Assembly (NCBI RefSeq): GCF_001307315.1
Contig: NZ_LGUC01000002.1
Span: forward strand, 274,774 to 338,773
DNA length: 64,000 nt
Direction of reading: 5' to 3'
From: Halolamina pelagica
GTDB taxonomy: Archaea; Halobacteriota; Halobacteria; Halobacteriales; Haloferacaceae
Position 1 is the stretch's first letter. The number at the start of each line of letters is the position of its first letter. The notes below the pieces were generated by a model. That model saw only the letters and a program-made list of their open reading frames with translations. It was not told the DNA's origin and searched no databases. A program made the translations under genes and the position numbers. Below, in pieces: positions 19,836-32,035 of this stretch.

Positions 19836-21176
19836 CTACTCCTGTGCAGCGCCGGCGTCGACAACATGTCCCGTGAAAAGCACGGTCCCGGTTGGCCGGT
19901 CTCGGATCACGAAGAGGAATGGCCGATTCGCGTTGAGTACCGTCGGCGGGAGCGACACGAGATTCACCACTGATCCCGTCGCCACTGCTGCTTCGGTGCC
20001 CTGCTCGTCGACGCTGATGGACGTGTCGTGGTACACTTGGTCGACGAAGAGGTTGCCCCCGGTCTCGGAAAGATCGGCCATCCGCGAGAAGTCCGCCGCG
20101 TCCGGGTCGAACGCGTCGGTCATGCCCAGCGCCTCCAGGGCTTGCTCCAGCTTGCACGACGAGTCGAACTCGAACCGTGGGAGGTTGACGTAGCCACGCT
20201 GCGGTTCGAGCGCGTCGACGATCCGGCCGAGCTGCTCGCCGTCGAACGATCGTTCGTAGGCCGCGAACTCGCCAGCGGGCGGGACGACGATGAGCATTCC
20301 CGTCGTCCCGCCGACGTACGGTAGTTCGACGGCTTGGGCTCCGTCGACGGTCGCCGCCGGGACCTGGACGTCCTGGGACATCATCTGGACTGTGCTCGTC
20401 GAGCCATCGAGCGCGGTAAACTCGGCCGGCTCAGTTTGGTCTTCGTCGAACGGGTGGCGCCAGTTCGCCATGAAGGAGATGGCGTTCGTCAGGACGAGCA
20501 CGGTCTCGGACGTGATCGAATCCGCCGGAAGCAACGCTTCGATCCGGTCATCGGTCTGGTCGGCGATCCAGGCGTTGATGGCTTCGCGGACACCGTCCGG
20601 ATTCTCGACGAAATCGACCTGATTGAGGCCGCCGCCGTAGTGGTTCTCCAGCGTGGTTCGGTACTCGTCCCGGAACGGAAACCCCGCTTGGCCCCAGATG
20701 GCGTTGACGAGCGAGAGCTGGAAGGGAACGGGATCGTCGCCCTCGTCGTAGTCTGACGGGAGGTCCTCCCCGTCGAGATCGTCGTCGCGGCCAGACAGCG
20801 TTCGCTGGAGTTCGTTGAACGCCGCATGGAGCTGGTGGTCGGCAACTGTGTAGCCGAGGGACGCCCGCATTTGTTCGCGAGTGGTCCCGCTGGAACCGGC
20901 GTACGTCATCGCCAGCGCGATTGTGGCACTGATGGGCGAGACCAGCAGGTTCTCCGATTCAGCAGCCGTGCGGAGCTCGTCGAACAGGTCCAACGCGAAC
21001 GTGTTCGTTCCAGTAACCAACTCGTCGAGCGTGTCGCTGTCGACGTCCGGCTGGAGGGCAGGTGTGGACGGTGCGCTCGCGCTGACGTCGGCTTGCGAGG
21101 CCGCGGGGGCTGTACAACCCGCGAGGGCACCGGCGAGGAGGGCGCTCGAAACGGCGAGATATCGGCGACGGTCCAT
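19836..21176 (-). CDS. Serpin-family protease inhibitor, lipoprotein
   Basis: A 446-residue serpin that acts outside the cell. The N-terminus is a signal peptide with lipobox 'LLAGALAGC' (Cys about 22), so it should be lipid-anchored. Serpin features include 'FALDLFDELR', 'NLLVSPISATIALAMTYAG', 'LVNAIWGQAG', 'VLTNAISFMANWRHPFD' and the hinge 'DEQGTEAAVATGSVV', followed by 'ANRPFLFVIRDRPTGTVLF'. The hinge has small residues, which is expected of inhibitory members. Start ATG 21176 is chosen for the signal peptide. No protease gene is adjacent. Confidence 0.92.
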   Translation of the reverse strand: MDRRRYLAVSSALLAGALAGCTAPAASQADVSASAPSTPALQPDVDSDTLDELVTGTNTFALDLFDELRTAAESENLLVSPISATIALAMTYAGSSGTTREQMRASLGYTVADHQLHAAFNELQRTLSGRDDDLDGEDLPSDYDEGDDPVPFQLSLVNAIWGQAGFPFRDEYRTTLENHYGGGLNQVDFVENPDGVREAINAWIADQTDDRIEALLPADSITSETVLVLTNAISFMANWRHPFDEDQTEPAEFTALDGSTSTVQMMSQDVQVPAATVDGAQAVELPYVGGTTGMLIVVPPAGEFAAYERSFDGEQLGRIVDALEPQRGYVNLPRFEFDSSCKLEQALEALGMTDAFDPDAADFSRMADLSETGGNLFVDQVYHDTSISVDEQGTEAAVATGSVVNLVSLPPTVLNANRPFLFVIRDRPTGTVLFTGHVVDAGAAQE

Positions 21177-21425
21177 ACGCGTCGATTCAGGAGGTGCTGT
21201 GGAGTATCTTCTGTAAGCACAAACCATCCTTTGAGCGACTGCTTCAACCGTCCCCGGCGGCGCGGGGTATTCGGGTTAGCCATGCAGCGACCGGGTACTC
21301 GTCGAGCCGCTGGAGCAACTGCGTATCGTCGGGACTGTGCTCCCAACTGCGGAGCGGACTGATCGTCGTGAGACGCGTTCTCGCTTCCTCGGGGCTATGC
21401 TCTTCTTCAACGTATTACCGAGGCG

Positions 21426-21731
21426 TCATCGTTCCTTCTGCTCTCGCTCTGATCCCTCAGCCATCAGCTCACAGAACTGTTGGAGGAACGTTTCACGGTC
21501 AGTTCGACCGGCGTCGGCTGCGATGAGCGCTTTTTCGAGTCCGTCACGGGTCCGGCGGCAGTTTTCCCGGTAACAGGGCTTACAAACGCGTTCGAACTCT
21601 TTCCCCTGGCGGCACCACTGATCCCCGTACTTGTCGTATTCGTAGGTATCGTCCTCGTCGAATTTCTCGCCGCAGGCGATGCAGGTTACCTCTGGACTGG
21701 AGTTTTCGGCGAACGGCGTCGCACCCCTCAT
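21426..21731 (-). CDS. Small cysteine-rich zinc-binding protein
   Basis: 101 residues with 'VTCIACGEKFDEDDTYEYDKYGDQW' style zinc-ribbon start (CxxC near residue 15) and a second set 'VCKPCYRENC'. The C-terminal half is helical and charged. Haloarchaea carry many such small zinc proteins of unknown role. I use the ATG that directly precedes the finger; upstream in-frame ATGs would add a non-acidic extension. Confidence 0.7.
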   Translation of the reverse strand: MRGATPFAENSSPEVTCIACGEKFDEDDTYEYDKYGDQWCRQGKEFERVCKPCYRENCRRTRDGLEKALIAADAGRTDRETFLQQFCELMAEGSEREQKER

Positions 21732-22040
21732 TTGCCAGGTTGTTTTCGGCGAACTCCGGTAGGCGCGTTGCCTCATTATTGAGGAGATTGATAAACGGGC
21801 ACCCGCCGCCAAGGCTTGTCACCTGGGCGCTTCACATCATGTCTGCGGATCATTGGACAGCACCCGGGCTGCTATCCTCCGCAGACGATGTGTAATCGGC
21901 TCCAGACACGCGGACCGAACTCTTACCGGACGGTGTGATACGCATCTTCCTCCGGAAAATTGCGGACATCCCGGGGGTGGGTGACGGGCCGACTCGATGA
22001 CCCATTGGCAGGATCTGGACGGCTGTCCTCGGGGAGTGAC
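21732..22040. other. Intergenic stretch at left edge of the large cluster
   Basis: 309 bases between the zinc protein start and the stop of the HExxH/VWA gene. Short frames only. No repeat, integrase or tRNA that would mark an insertion boundary is visible. Confidence 0.45.
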
Positions 22041-23970
22041 CTACCCCGGTCGGAAGAGCGATCGAACGAGGGCACGTAGATCCCGATCGACCGACGTGGC
22101 GTCCGTGGTCACCAGCGCGTCGAAGTACTCCGGATCGCCGTCCGCATCCGGATCCACGTACACGCCGTACACCGGGAACGAGCAGGCGGCCAGTTCGTCC
22201 CTGTAGGCGTCGGTCGAGTCGGGTTCGCCGTCCGTGACGACGAACACCAGCGGCACAGCGCCTCTCCCGGTGTCGAGCAGCGATTTCGCGGCCGCGAGCG
22301 TCTCCGACAACGGGGTGGTACCACAAGCATCTCGGCGCATGAACCGGCGGACGTGATTCCCCGGATCACCCCGACCGGCACTTCCAGATACGGGAGGCTC
22401 TCGTACAGCGACAGCAGGCCCGTATCGACGTCGGCCTCGCTGAACGCCGAGAGCAGCTGGCCGACCGCCTGCTCTGCCGCCTCGAGGCGGGCTCCGTCCA
22501 TGGACCCCGATCGGTCCAGCACGATCAGGCAGGTGTAGTCCCGTTCGTCACCGCCTGTTCGCCGCTGAAACACACGATTGTCCCCCGGACGGCATTGGTG
22601 ACTCTGGAACTGTCCACGCGACCGGTCCGGCGACCGCCTTCGAACCGAGTCCGCCGACGCCGTCGGAGTTTGGCGTCGAGGTCGGCCGCCAGCTGTCTCG
22701 CCCGCCGTTGCGCGTTCGCCCACCGCTCGTGGGCATCGCCCGCGTCGGACTTCTCCCCGATCCCGATGCGCTCGACTCCGGTCGACTCGTCGCGGACGAA
22801 CTGGCGCAGCGACTTCGCAGCCGCTTCCAGCGTGGCCGTGGACTGATCACTGCGACGGCGGGCGACGTTTCCGGCCTGCCGAGCTCGCTGCCGGAGCTCC
22901 CGCTGTGCAACGGCTCCCGGGGGCAACCGTGATCGGTCCTCGTCCGTGTCCGCATCGCCGCCGGTTGTGCTGGCCGTCGACGCCCCGTCGGCACCGGCGT
23001 GGGCTGCTCGCTCACGCCCGTCACGGACGTACTCCCGCGCCTGTTCACTGTCGGGGAGGGCGGTCGCTCGTCTGGACGCACCGAACGTGTCGGTGTCGGC
23101 GTCCTGTGGACGGACGACCATCTGGTCAACGGGCCGGTGTTGGATCGCCGGAAGTGGGTCGAGTCGGTCCCGGACGTGCTCGAAGAAGCGAGCAGCGATA
23201 TCGACGCGCTCGACACCGTCCGGTTCGGCCAGCATCGTGGCGACGTACTCATCCAACGCGGGTTCAAGCTCCCGTAGAACGTCCTCCCGGCCGTCTCTGA
23301 CCTGCCTGGTCGGGTCTGCCGGATCGACGAGCTCCGCAAACCGGTCGCCACGGGTGAACCCGCGGTCGAGGATGCCGACTTTCAGCCCTTCGAGGACGGT
23401 GTACTCTCCACGGACGGGAGGATCGGCGCCCGCCCCCGTGGCAGGGCCGAGTTCGAACAGCGCCGCGAACCGGCGGTGGCGGTCCTCGGCCAGTTTGCGG
23501 AACGTCCTGTTCAACAGCACCAGGTCGTTGGTGACGTTGAACTCGTTGGCAATCTGGGTCTCGACGACGGCGTCCTCGGCGGCGTTGTAGATCGTCCGAA
23601 AAACCGGCGTCCACTCGGGGCGAACGTCGTCGAGCAGCTCGTGAAACCGTGCGAAATCCGAATAGAGCACGTGGCCGAGTTCGTGGAACAGCAGCCCGAC
23701 CTGCACCCGCTTGTTCCAGACTGCCGGCGGGAGGTCCGTTCCTGGCTGGTCGTACGCCCGCGTCGGGATCCGGATCTCGTACGCTTCGCCCGGGCGGTCG
23801 TCGACCACACAGCAGGCACCGTCCTCCACGAAGCTGACAGACACGGACACCGCTCTGGGCGTACAGAGCCCGGCCAGCCGTTCGAGCGTGTCCCGCCGGC
23901 TCTCGGAGGCCCGTTCGGCCGTCGAAAGCGAGGCGAGCTCCACGTCCGAGGTTTCGGGTGTGACTTGCAC
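22041..23970 (-). CDS. HExxH metallopeptidase-like and VWA protein, MoxR partner (two frameshifts)
   Basis: About 643 residues after joining. The N-terminal part has a zinc-protease signature 'LLFHELGHVLYSDF' (HELGH 96-100) and, 32 residues on, 'NAAEDAVVE', which would supply the third ligand as in DUF2201-type proteins. A long acidic linker follows. The C-terminus is a VWA domain with MIDAS 'VLDRSGSM', threonine in 'CGTTPLSET' and aspartate in 'FVVTDGEPDS'. Breaks are at C-runs 22359-22362 and 22582-22586. It lies directly after the MoxR ATPase gene, the usual pairing in which the AAA+ ring remodels or loads a VWA client. Confidence 0.85.
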
Positions 23971-23972
23971 TG

Positions 23973-24889
23973 TTAGAGGCGTTTCGCGATGTAGGTCTCG
24001 ACCAGCGTCTCGTCGTACTCGGAGACGCGGGCCACCAGTTCGCTCTTGGCAGCCGCTTTCAGGTCCATGAAGTCGTCCTGGATGAACTGAGCGATCCTGA
24101 CGAGCTCGCGCGTGGTCACGGGCGTCGAGAGCTCGCCGTCGACGTACGCTTCGCGCAGTCGCCCCGCGAGCGCCACGAGGTCCTCGACCTCCTGCCTGCG
24201 GGCGTCGTCGAGCCCCGTCCGGTCGAGGATCAGGTCGGTCTCCACCTCGGCCGGGAGATACGTCAGTTTGATGTGGCGGAACCGGTCTTCGAACGCGTCG
24301 TTCAGCTCGTAGGTCCCCTGGTAGCCGGGGTTTGCGGTCGCAACGACCCGGAACTCCGGGTGGGGCTCGATCGTCTCGCCCGTCTGCGGGATCGTCAGCG
24401 AGCGGGTCTGTCGCTGCTCCATGACGGCGTTGAGCGCAGCGACCGTGTTCGCGTCGGCGGCGTTGATCTCGTCGAGCAGCAGGACGCCCCCTCCCGGACC
24501 GCCCGCGTCAGCGGCCCGTCGATCCACTCCGTCCGAGTGCCGCCGTCGTCGGAGCTCAACAGATGGAGGTGGCCGAGCAGGTCCTCCTTGTACGTCGTCT
24601 CCGAGAGGGTGATACGGTACAGCGGGCGGTTCGTCTGCGCACAGAGATACTTCGCCAAGTAGCTCTTGCCGACCCCCGGTGGCCCCTTCAGCACCACGTT
24701 CATCCCGAGCGCCAGCGCGCGAGTGACGATCTCCACGTCCGTCCGACCGCCGGCGACCGAGCGCCGGTGGTACGTCTCCTGTGTGATCTCTGGGACCATC
24801 GGGTGCCCGGTCGGTTCGAGCACCGCCAAGTTCCCGAACGTCTCCGTAGTCGCTGCCCCGACGGTCTGCGTTGAATCCTCCGTACTCAT
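23973..24889 (-). CDS. MoxR-type AAA+ ATPase (one frameshift)
   Basis: About 305 residues. It shows Walker A 'GPPGVGKSYLAKYL' (69-76), Walker B 'VLLLDEINAADANTV', sensor 1 'VVATANPGYQGTYEL' and 'DAFEDRFRHI' with the arginine finger, followed by a helical lid. The break is in the C-run 24487-24491; adding one base gives 'REGGVLLLDEIN'. Its stop is 2 bases before the VWA gene start, so they are co-translated. MoxR ATPases act as chaperones for VWA proteins; the target here is unknown. Confidence 0.9.
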
Positions 24890-25088
24890 GATGATCTGCG
24901 TCGCGCGGCGACGACATCTGGATGTACAGCACGATACCCATACCGGTTCTACCGTCGGCGTTCACCCACGCCGAAGCAGGCCGATCCGACTCGGGAGGAC
25001 GAAGGCTGCCGGGTCGATGGGCCGTTGTCGGTCGTCTCGACCGGACTCGGGGAAAGGGTTTGTCGGCTGCTCGTCGTCTCGCCGATAC

Positions 25089-28000
25089 ATGGATCTCGAA
25101 GGCGTCGAACGATGTGCGACGGAGCTCCGGGCCGGCGAACGGGACCCCGGATCGGTCGTCGACGACGTTCTCCCGGCGCTGACCGCACGACCGCGGCTAG
25201 TCCGCACGCGGGCGCTCGAAGTGGCGACGACGGCCGCTGAGCGGGCGCCGGAGAAATCCCGCGCGGTGATCGAGTCGCTCCGGTCGGGACTCGACGCCGA
25301 CGCCGAGCTGACCACCCACGAGATCGAGACGCTCGACCGGATCGCGGGTCACTCCCCGCGGGCGATGGCCGACTGCGTCCAACCCCTCGTGAGCGCGATC
25401 AGCGACGAGGGAGCGTCGGACCGGGCGGCGGCCGCGGCGACGGTTCTCGCGACGATCGCGGCCGGCGAGCCGGGGCTGCTACAGGGGGCAGTCCGCCCGC
25501 TCGTCGACGGGATCGATGCCGACTCTCAATCCGGCAGAGACTGTGCGTGGGCACTCAGACGGCTCGATACCGCGGAGCCGGCGGTCACCCGCCCCATAGT
25601 CGCCGACGCCGTCTGGACGCTCCAGGACGGTGACGACACAGCCAAACGCGACGCGCTCTATCGACTCGCGCAGTTGGGCCGGATCGTCCCGGAGCGCATC
25701 CCCGACCCGGCGATGGACGAGATTGCGGCCCGCACCTCGGCCGCGGAACCGGCCGTCCGTGCTGCTGCCGTCACCACGCTCGCGGCGATCGGCGGACGGC
25801 CGCCGGAGCCTGTTCTCGAACGCGGCGCCGAGCTCGACGGCGGGAATCTCTACACCGGAATCGGCTCCAGCGAGACGGACAAGCTGCTCCGGGACAGCCT
25901 CCGCCCCCTCGGAACGGCTGCGTTCAACCGACTCACACCGTATCGTGATCGCCTCGAGTCGGCGATCGTCGACCCGGCTCCGGAGGTGCGGGCCGCAGCG
26001 CTCGACGCCGTCCGAACGCTCGGCCGGGAGCGACCGGGATGGCTCCGGTCGATCGTCGACGACCACAGAGCGATGCGCTCCGCCGCCGAACGCACGGTTC
26101 GGCGACGGTTCGTCTCAGTGCTGCAGGTGTCGACCCGTGGCGCCTCCGGCGCCTATCGTGAGCAGGTGGCGACCGACCTGCTCCGGACGTTGGGCGACGC
26201 CGACGTGACCACCGCTCTCCGCGCAGTTGCGGGGCTCAGGGCGCTACTCGAAGCCACTGGTGATCAGGAGGCGCCAGTCCCTGACCCCGAGGCAGTTCGG
26301 GACGCACTGCTGGCCCGACTGCTGACGAGTGACGGCGACCTCATGAACGAGCTCATCGACACCGTGTTGCATCTCGATCAGGAGAACGTGATCGAGATCA
26401 CGTCCAGCAAGATCGCTGTCGTTCTGGACCGCTTTCACGCACGCCTCGCCAGTCCCGAGACGACGATCGAGAACGTGGGCGGGATTGCCCAGTTCCTCGC
26501 CGAGACGATCGGTGAGATCGACATGGCACGGGAACTGATCGAGCGGGCACCGGAGGCGGAGTTCGAGATCCCGGACGAACTCGATACTGCGCCCGTGTTC
26601 CGACTGCTCGTAGAGAACGCCAGCGACTGGGGGACGACGCCGCGCTTTGGGAGACCCTCGCCTCGGCGTACACCGATCCGGAAGCGTTCGACGCGGAGGA
26701 GTTCCGGACCGATATCGTCGAGGCGTTTCTCGACGCGGAGAACCCCGACCTGGGAGCCGCCGCCGACCTGCTCCGGGCGCTAATCGAGGAGCTCGAAGCC
26801 GACTCGTCGCCGTACTGGAACACTGCCGACGGGATCAACACGATCGAGGCGCTCCTCACTCGGCACCCTCGCGTCGCCGAGGAGTGCCGGGCGGCACTCT
26901 ACGAGCTGGCGGTCGACACGGAGAAACGGGGGGTCGTCGGGTTCCGCCTCCTCGGGACTGCCTGCCTCGCGGCCCCGCCCGCCGGCGAACGCTGGCGTCG
27001 TCGCCTCGAAGACCAACTTGATACCCCCGAGCGAGAAACCTCGAGCCACGCGTGGCTCGCGGGGGCAGTGCTCGTCTGCAGTGCCGACCCGGACCAACGA
27101 GCGTACGCGAAACGACGACTGCTGTCGGCTATCGCGCAGGGCGAGTCGGGGCCGGTGTCGGACGTGCTCGGGCGCATCTGTGACACGGTGGGTGCGCCGC
27201 CGACGAGCGTCGCCGCGGAACTGGCGGTCGCCGAACCGAAACGGACACTCGAAATACTGACGCACAGTTCGCCACCGAACCAGACAGGGCAGGAAATCGT
27301 GACGCAGGTAGTTCGGTCACTCCCGAGCCACCCGTCAGGGAGCGTCCGAGCGGTGGTCGAGGAGTATCTCGAGTCGACGACCGCAGCCGACACTGTCCCC
27401 TCGGCCATTCGCACCGAGTATAGTCACGTGTTCCTCCGATTCGGTTCGGACGCACTCCGTGAATCAGTGCTGTGTCACCTCCGAGAGCAGGCCGACAAGT
27501 GCGGTCGTGCGGGGCTCACCGTCGACGCCGCGACGCTGGCCGCCGTCGGGGCACTTCGGCGTCACCCGGTCCGCCGAATCCGGGAGACGGCCGCGACCCT
27601 TCACGACCGACTCGACGCCGGGGCCCGATCCCCGGGAACGCCGCGCCAGACTGGCGTCGTCGGGACGGCGGCGGCCGATGCCGGTTCGACCGTCCTCGAA
27701 CCGCGCATTCTCGAGCCGGTGACGGTCCGCCGGCTCGGGGACGAACTGCTGACGACGGCGACCGCCCCCTCGGCGGCCGTGGTGGACTCCCTGAGAACCA
27801 CTGCGAGAGACGGTGAGCCGCCGGCAGCCGCGGCGGCGCTCCGGACGCTGCGGACGCTGCTTCGGGCGGGCCGGGTGGACTGGGAGCGGATCGAGGGCGT
27901 CGTCGTGACGCAGTTGACCGACCCACACCGACTCGTTCGACGGATCGCCGCCCGTGGCCTGCTCACCGCAGCGCACCTCGGCGACCTAGAGGGCGACCGG

Positions 28001-29268
28001 TCCTTCGTCGTCGACCGGCTCAGCGCGGACACCGCGACGAGCGGCATCCTCGCCCGGCTGCTCGCCCTCTCCCCGCCCGCCGAGTGGCACGCCCCGTCGG
28101 TGGCCGCCAACGCCCTGATCAAGGCGCTGTTCGAGAGCCCCACCGCCGCACAGCGACACGCATGCGGCGTGGTGTTCCGCCGACTGGTAAACAGCGCGCC
28201 GGAGCAGTCTCGTGCCGCGGTCGATTCCGGGCTCGACCTGCTCGACGAGGGGAAGGGTCACGCGTTGAGTGCGTACCACCTGTTGCTCGCCTTCGGCGAC
28301 CAGATCGAGGACCACGGTCGCCTCGTGGGCTCCCACGACGAGCTCGTCTCGGCGATGATCAGCAACGCGTTACAGACCGGCATTCCGGGGAACTGGGGCC
28401 CCGACACCGAGTTCTTGCACGACGAGGCGACCGTGACGGACCCGATCGAACTGACGACCGTCTGGCGGGCCGCGCTTCGGGTCGCCGCTGTCGGGGGGCT
28501 GCCCGTGTACAAGCGGGCCCTGGACCCCCGGACGAACTGACGGACACCGACCTAGTCACCGTCGACTCGGTCCGTTCGTTCCTCCGGAACGCGTCCGAAC
28601 AGCCCGTCGAGGAGTTCGGCGAGGCGCTCCTGCAGGCGCTTTCGCAGTCGCAACTGGAGCGGTTGGTCAGTCGCTGGACGAGCGATGCGTTCGCGCCGTC
28701 GACGGAGCTCGCTCGCCGGGAGGTTTCGATGCTCCCGGCGTTCGCTGCCGTCGATGAGCGCGCCGACCAGAACAGCCACCGATATCTCGACCTGGCGCTG
28801 GCCGCGGCCGAGCGCGACGACGAGGGGCTGAGAAAAATCGCCATCGAGGCGCTCAGCGACCTCGCCGAGCAGGGGCTGCTGTCGGCGTGGGCGTTCACGT
28901 CCCGGCTGATCGCCCACGTCGACGACCCGAGCGGCTGGGTTCGGCGCCGTGTCGCCGAGGAGCTCGCGACCCACGTGTCGGAGGGGCACTTGTCCGCCAG
29001 TTGGCTCCTGCGGTGGGCTGAGGCTGAACTGACCGATCCAGACGGGCTCGGGGCACAGACGGCGGCGATGGCGGTCGGAGCCTTCGGTGTCGAAGCGGCA
29101 CGGCACCGACGGGACTGTCTGGCTCTCGTCGAGACGGCGTACGAAACGGGCCAGCCGATCCTCGACTCACGGCTCCTCGAGGCAGCGAGCCGGCTCGTGG
29201 AGGCGTCCCCCGGCCTCGCGGACCGCTGTGAGATCGGGCGTGAGCAACTGCAGACCGTCGAGGGGTAA
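25089..29268 (+). CDS. Giant HEAT-repeat protein 1 (two frameshifts)
   Basis: About 1393 residues of alpha-solenoid. Helix pairs with the HEAT pattern recur throughout, for example 'PAVRAAAVTTLAAIG', 'PEVRAAALDAVRTLG' and 'HRLVRRIAARGLLTAAHLGD'. There is no catalytic motif, signal peptide or membrane span. Breaks are at G-run 26629-26633 and C-run 28525-28529; one base each gives a continuous frame. It starts a plus-strand transcript divergent from moxR and is followed 54 bases later by a second HEAT protein. A scaffold or regulator role is inferred from the fold only. Confidence 0.82.
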
Positions 29269-29322
29269 CCACGCCCCTGCCCGCAACGTTTACCCGTCGG
29301 ACGGCGAAGCCCAGATAGAGCG

Positions 29323-31964
29323 ATGGGGGCCCGGCAGAACGACTCGGCGGTGGAGACGCTTTTGGGTGCTGCCCGCGAGGGGAAGGAGACGCCGGCACAG
29401 CTCCGGTCCCGTCGGCACGCCGTCGCGGTGGCGCGGGACGCGCCGGCGGCGGCCGCCGAGCATCTGCGGACGGTCTGGGAGATCTACTTCGCGGAGATCG
29501 ACCGACAGGTCTCGGCCGTCGACGAGTTCGCACAGATCGACGACTACTCGACCGACATCCGTGCGACCTGTGCCGAGGTGTTCCTCGCGGTCGCCGACAC
29601 CGACGGGCAGCGATTCACCGGTCACCAGTCGGCCCTCCTGCGCGCGCTGCGGGTGGAGTCGATCGAACCGATCCGTGAGACGTTGATCGAGACGGCCGGG
29701 TCGCTCGTCGAGCAAGGGATCGCTCCCGACCGGGAGCTCGTCGACGTGCTCTGCGAGATCGGAAAAACGACCGAGCAGACGGGGACGGGGGCGCAGTTGC
29801 GACGGTGCTGGGAACGTACGCGGCCCCCGAGTTCGACGAACCGATACAGCGGCACGCCGCGAGTGCACTCGAGTCCATCGTAGAACACCAGCGGGCGTAT
29901 TTCGCTATCTCCACGCTGCGTGAACTCGGCCGGATCGCCGTCGACAACGGGTACGACGATCTCTCGATGACTGCGGTCGACCGGCTGGCTGCCGTCGTTG
30001 ACCAGCACATGCTGACTGACGAGGATGGGGACGAACCGCTTCAGCGGGTCCGTGAGGCGTTTCTCACGGCCGCGGAGGCGAACGACTGGGCAGCTGCCGA
30101 GTCGACGTACCTGCTCGAAACGGCGGTGGACGCCGGGCCGGTGGTGAACACGGAGATGATGGGCCCGATATTCGAGGCGGGCGTCGACATCGACGACGAA
30201 GGGCGGCTGCAGGAACTGATGGAGTTCGCCTCGGATGCGACGTTCGACCTCGAGGCGATGATCCGATTCGCAGCGTTGACCGAACTCAAGAGGATCGGCG
30301 CCGGTACTGACTCGACTGCGGTCAGGCGGGAGGTACTGGGGGTTCTCGACCGGATCGTCAGGGAGAGCGAGAAACTGCACCTCAGCCTCGTCGCTACGCT
30401 CAAAATCGGGGAGGTGGGCGAGTGTATCGCGGATACGACGCTTCGCCGGGATGCGATCGCGATGCTCGAACGGGCACTGGAGACGGACGAGTACCTCGCG
30501 AGAAGCGCGGCCGCGGACGCGCTCGGCGACGTTGCAGCGTCCAGCACCTCGATATCGCTACTGGATCGGGTCCTCGACGTACTCCGTGTCGAGTTCACCG
30601 CAGGGGAACCGGAGCCACTCCACAGCGTACGGAAACCGATTCGGCAGATCGGTATCCGGACCGACGACCCCGAGGGACAGGCGATGGTGCTCGCACTCGT
30701 CCGGTCGCTCGTGAGCAGAGAGCGCGACGGCGCAGTCGAGATCCTCAAAGACGCCCCGAAACTGCTGGAAGCACTCGACCAGCGCCTCGCACCCGAGGCC
30801 CTCGACGTCATTCGGGCCGCCGTGTGGAACGGCTACCACCACGTGAGCGCCTCGGGCGTGGACGCCGTTTCCGGCGCTTGGCTCGCGGCACAACCCGCCG
30901 AGACCCAGCGAGCGATACGGCGAACGCTGTTTGACGCCGCGCTTCACGACGACGCGAGCCCGCTGGCGAAGCAGAAAGTAATCCAAACGCACCTGGAGTT
31001 CGTCGACGAGGGGGTGACAGCCAGCTACTCGTCCCCGTGCTGGGCTACCTTGCGGCGGCAGATCACGACGTGGTCCGGCTGTTCGCGATGGCGGCGCTCG
31101 CCCGACAGTCGACCGACCGCGCGGACGCCATTCTCGGCAGTTTCCTGGAGGACGACGAGACCGCCGTCAACCTCGCGATGGCGTGGGGGCGGGGTGACCT
31201 CCCGGTCGACCCCCGTCGGCGGCGACGGACCACGAGGACGCGTTGACAGCGATAAACGTCGCTGCGGCTTCCGATCAGGAGCGGACCGAGCAGGTCGTCC
31301 TGTCCGAACTCCGGTTCACCTCGACGCCCGACGCCGAGATGGCTCTCTCGCCGGACGACGATTTGGACGTCGTTGTGGCCCACGTCCTCACGTCGGGGTC
31401 GCTCCAGTTCCGCCGCGAGACCGTCGATCTGCTGCAGGAACACGCCGACGGGTTCCGAACCTCGGTCCGTCGACGCCTCGTCGAGACGCTGGCACTCGGG
31501 ATGGTCGACGACAACGGGGCGGTCGGGAACGCCACCGCGAACGCGGTCGCGAGGCTGTGTGTGACGACTGACGACCGGCAGACGTGGGAACGGGGAGTCG
31601 AGGTACTCCGGACCGGGATCACTGACGGTCGGAGCCACGCCGTCAGCGGGGCCGCCGAGGCGCTCACCGAGATGGCCACGTCCGCGCCGCCAGAGGCACC
31701 CATCCAGCGCATCCGCGAGGCGCTCTACGCCGCGATCATCAACGGGGGCGGATCGCCGCCGTCGCAGCGGTCGAAGGGATCGCCGAAGTCGGGGCGGACG
31801 CGCGCGACCTGCAACAGCTGCTCGTGTCGACCCCCGAATGTCGACCCACGCTCGGGAAGGCGAGCCGGGACAGCGACCTCTCCGATCGAGGGGTCTCGGT
31901 CGCGATCGACCTGGCGGCGACCACCGGCCCGAGCACGGCGAGGCCGTCGTCGGCCGAGGAGTGA
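29323..31964 (+). CDS. HEAT-repeat protein 2 (four frameshifts)
   Basis: About 881 residues of helical repeats, for example 'DEYLARSAAADALGDVA', 'TRRDAIAMLERAL'-like units and 'SHAVSGAAEALTEMA'. There is no enzyme motif. Breaks are at G-run 29787-29791, G-run 31010-31014, C-run 31210-31214 and G-run 31744-31748. Each is a five-base run where a sixth restores the frame. Four lesions in one gene would mean a dead gene if real, but the same error class affects housekeeping genes in this window. It is probably in one operon with HEAT protein 1. Confidence 0.78.
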
Positions 31965-31966
31965 TA

Positions 31967-31972
31967 CTTAAA
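31967..31972 (+). promoter_or_regulatory. TATA-like element before the 32036 gene
   Basis: CTTAAA at 31967-31972 lies right after the HEAT protein 2 stop and 64 bases before the next start. A transcript starting about 26 bases downstream would have a leader of roughly 40 bases that includes the Shine-Dalgarno GGAGG at 32027-32031. Confidence 0.4.
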
Positions 31973-32035
31973 CACTTCGCAGACTGTGGCTCGTCGGAGG
32001 GGTCGATGCGCCTCCAGCCAGTAGGAGGAGGTGTG

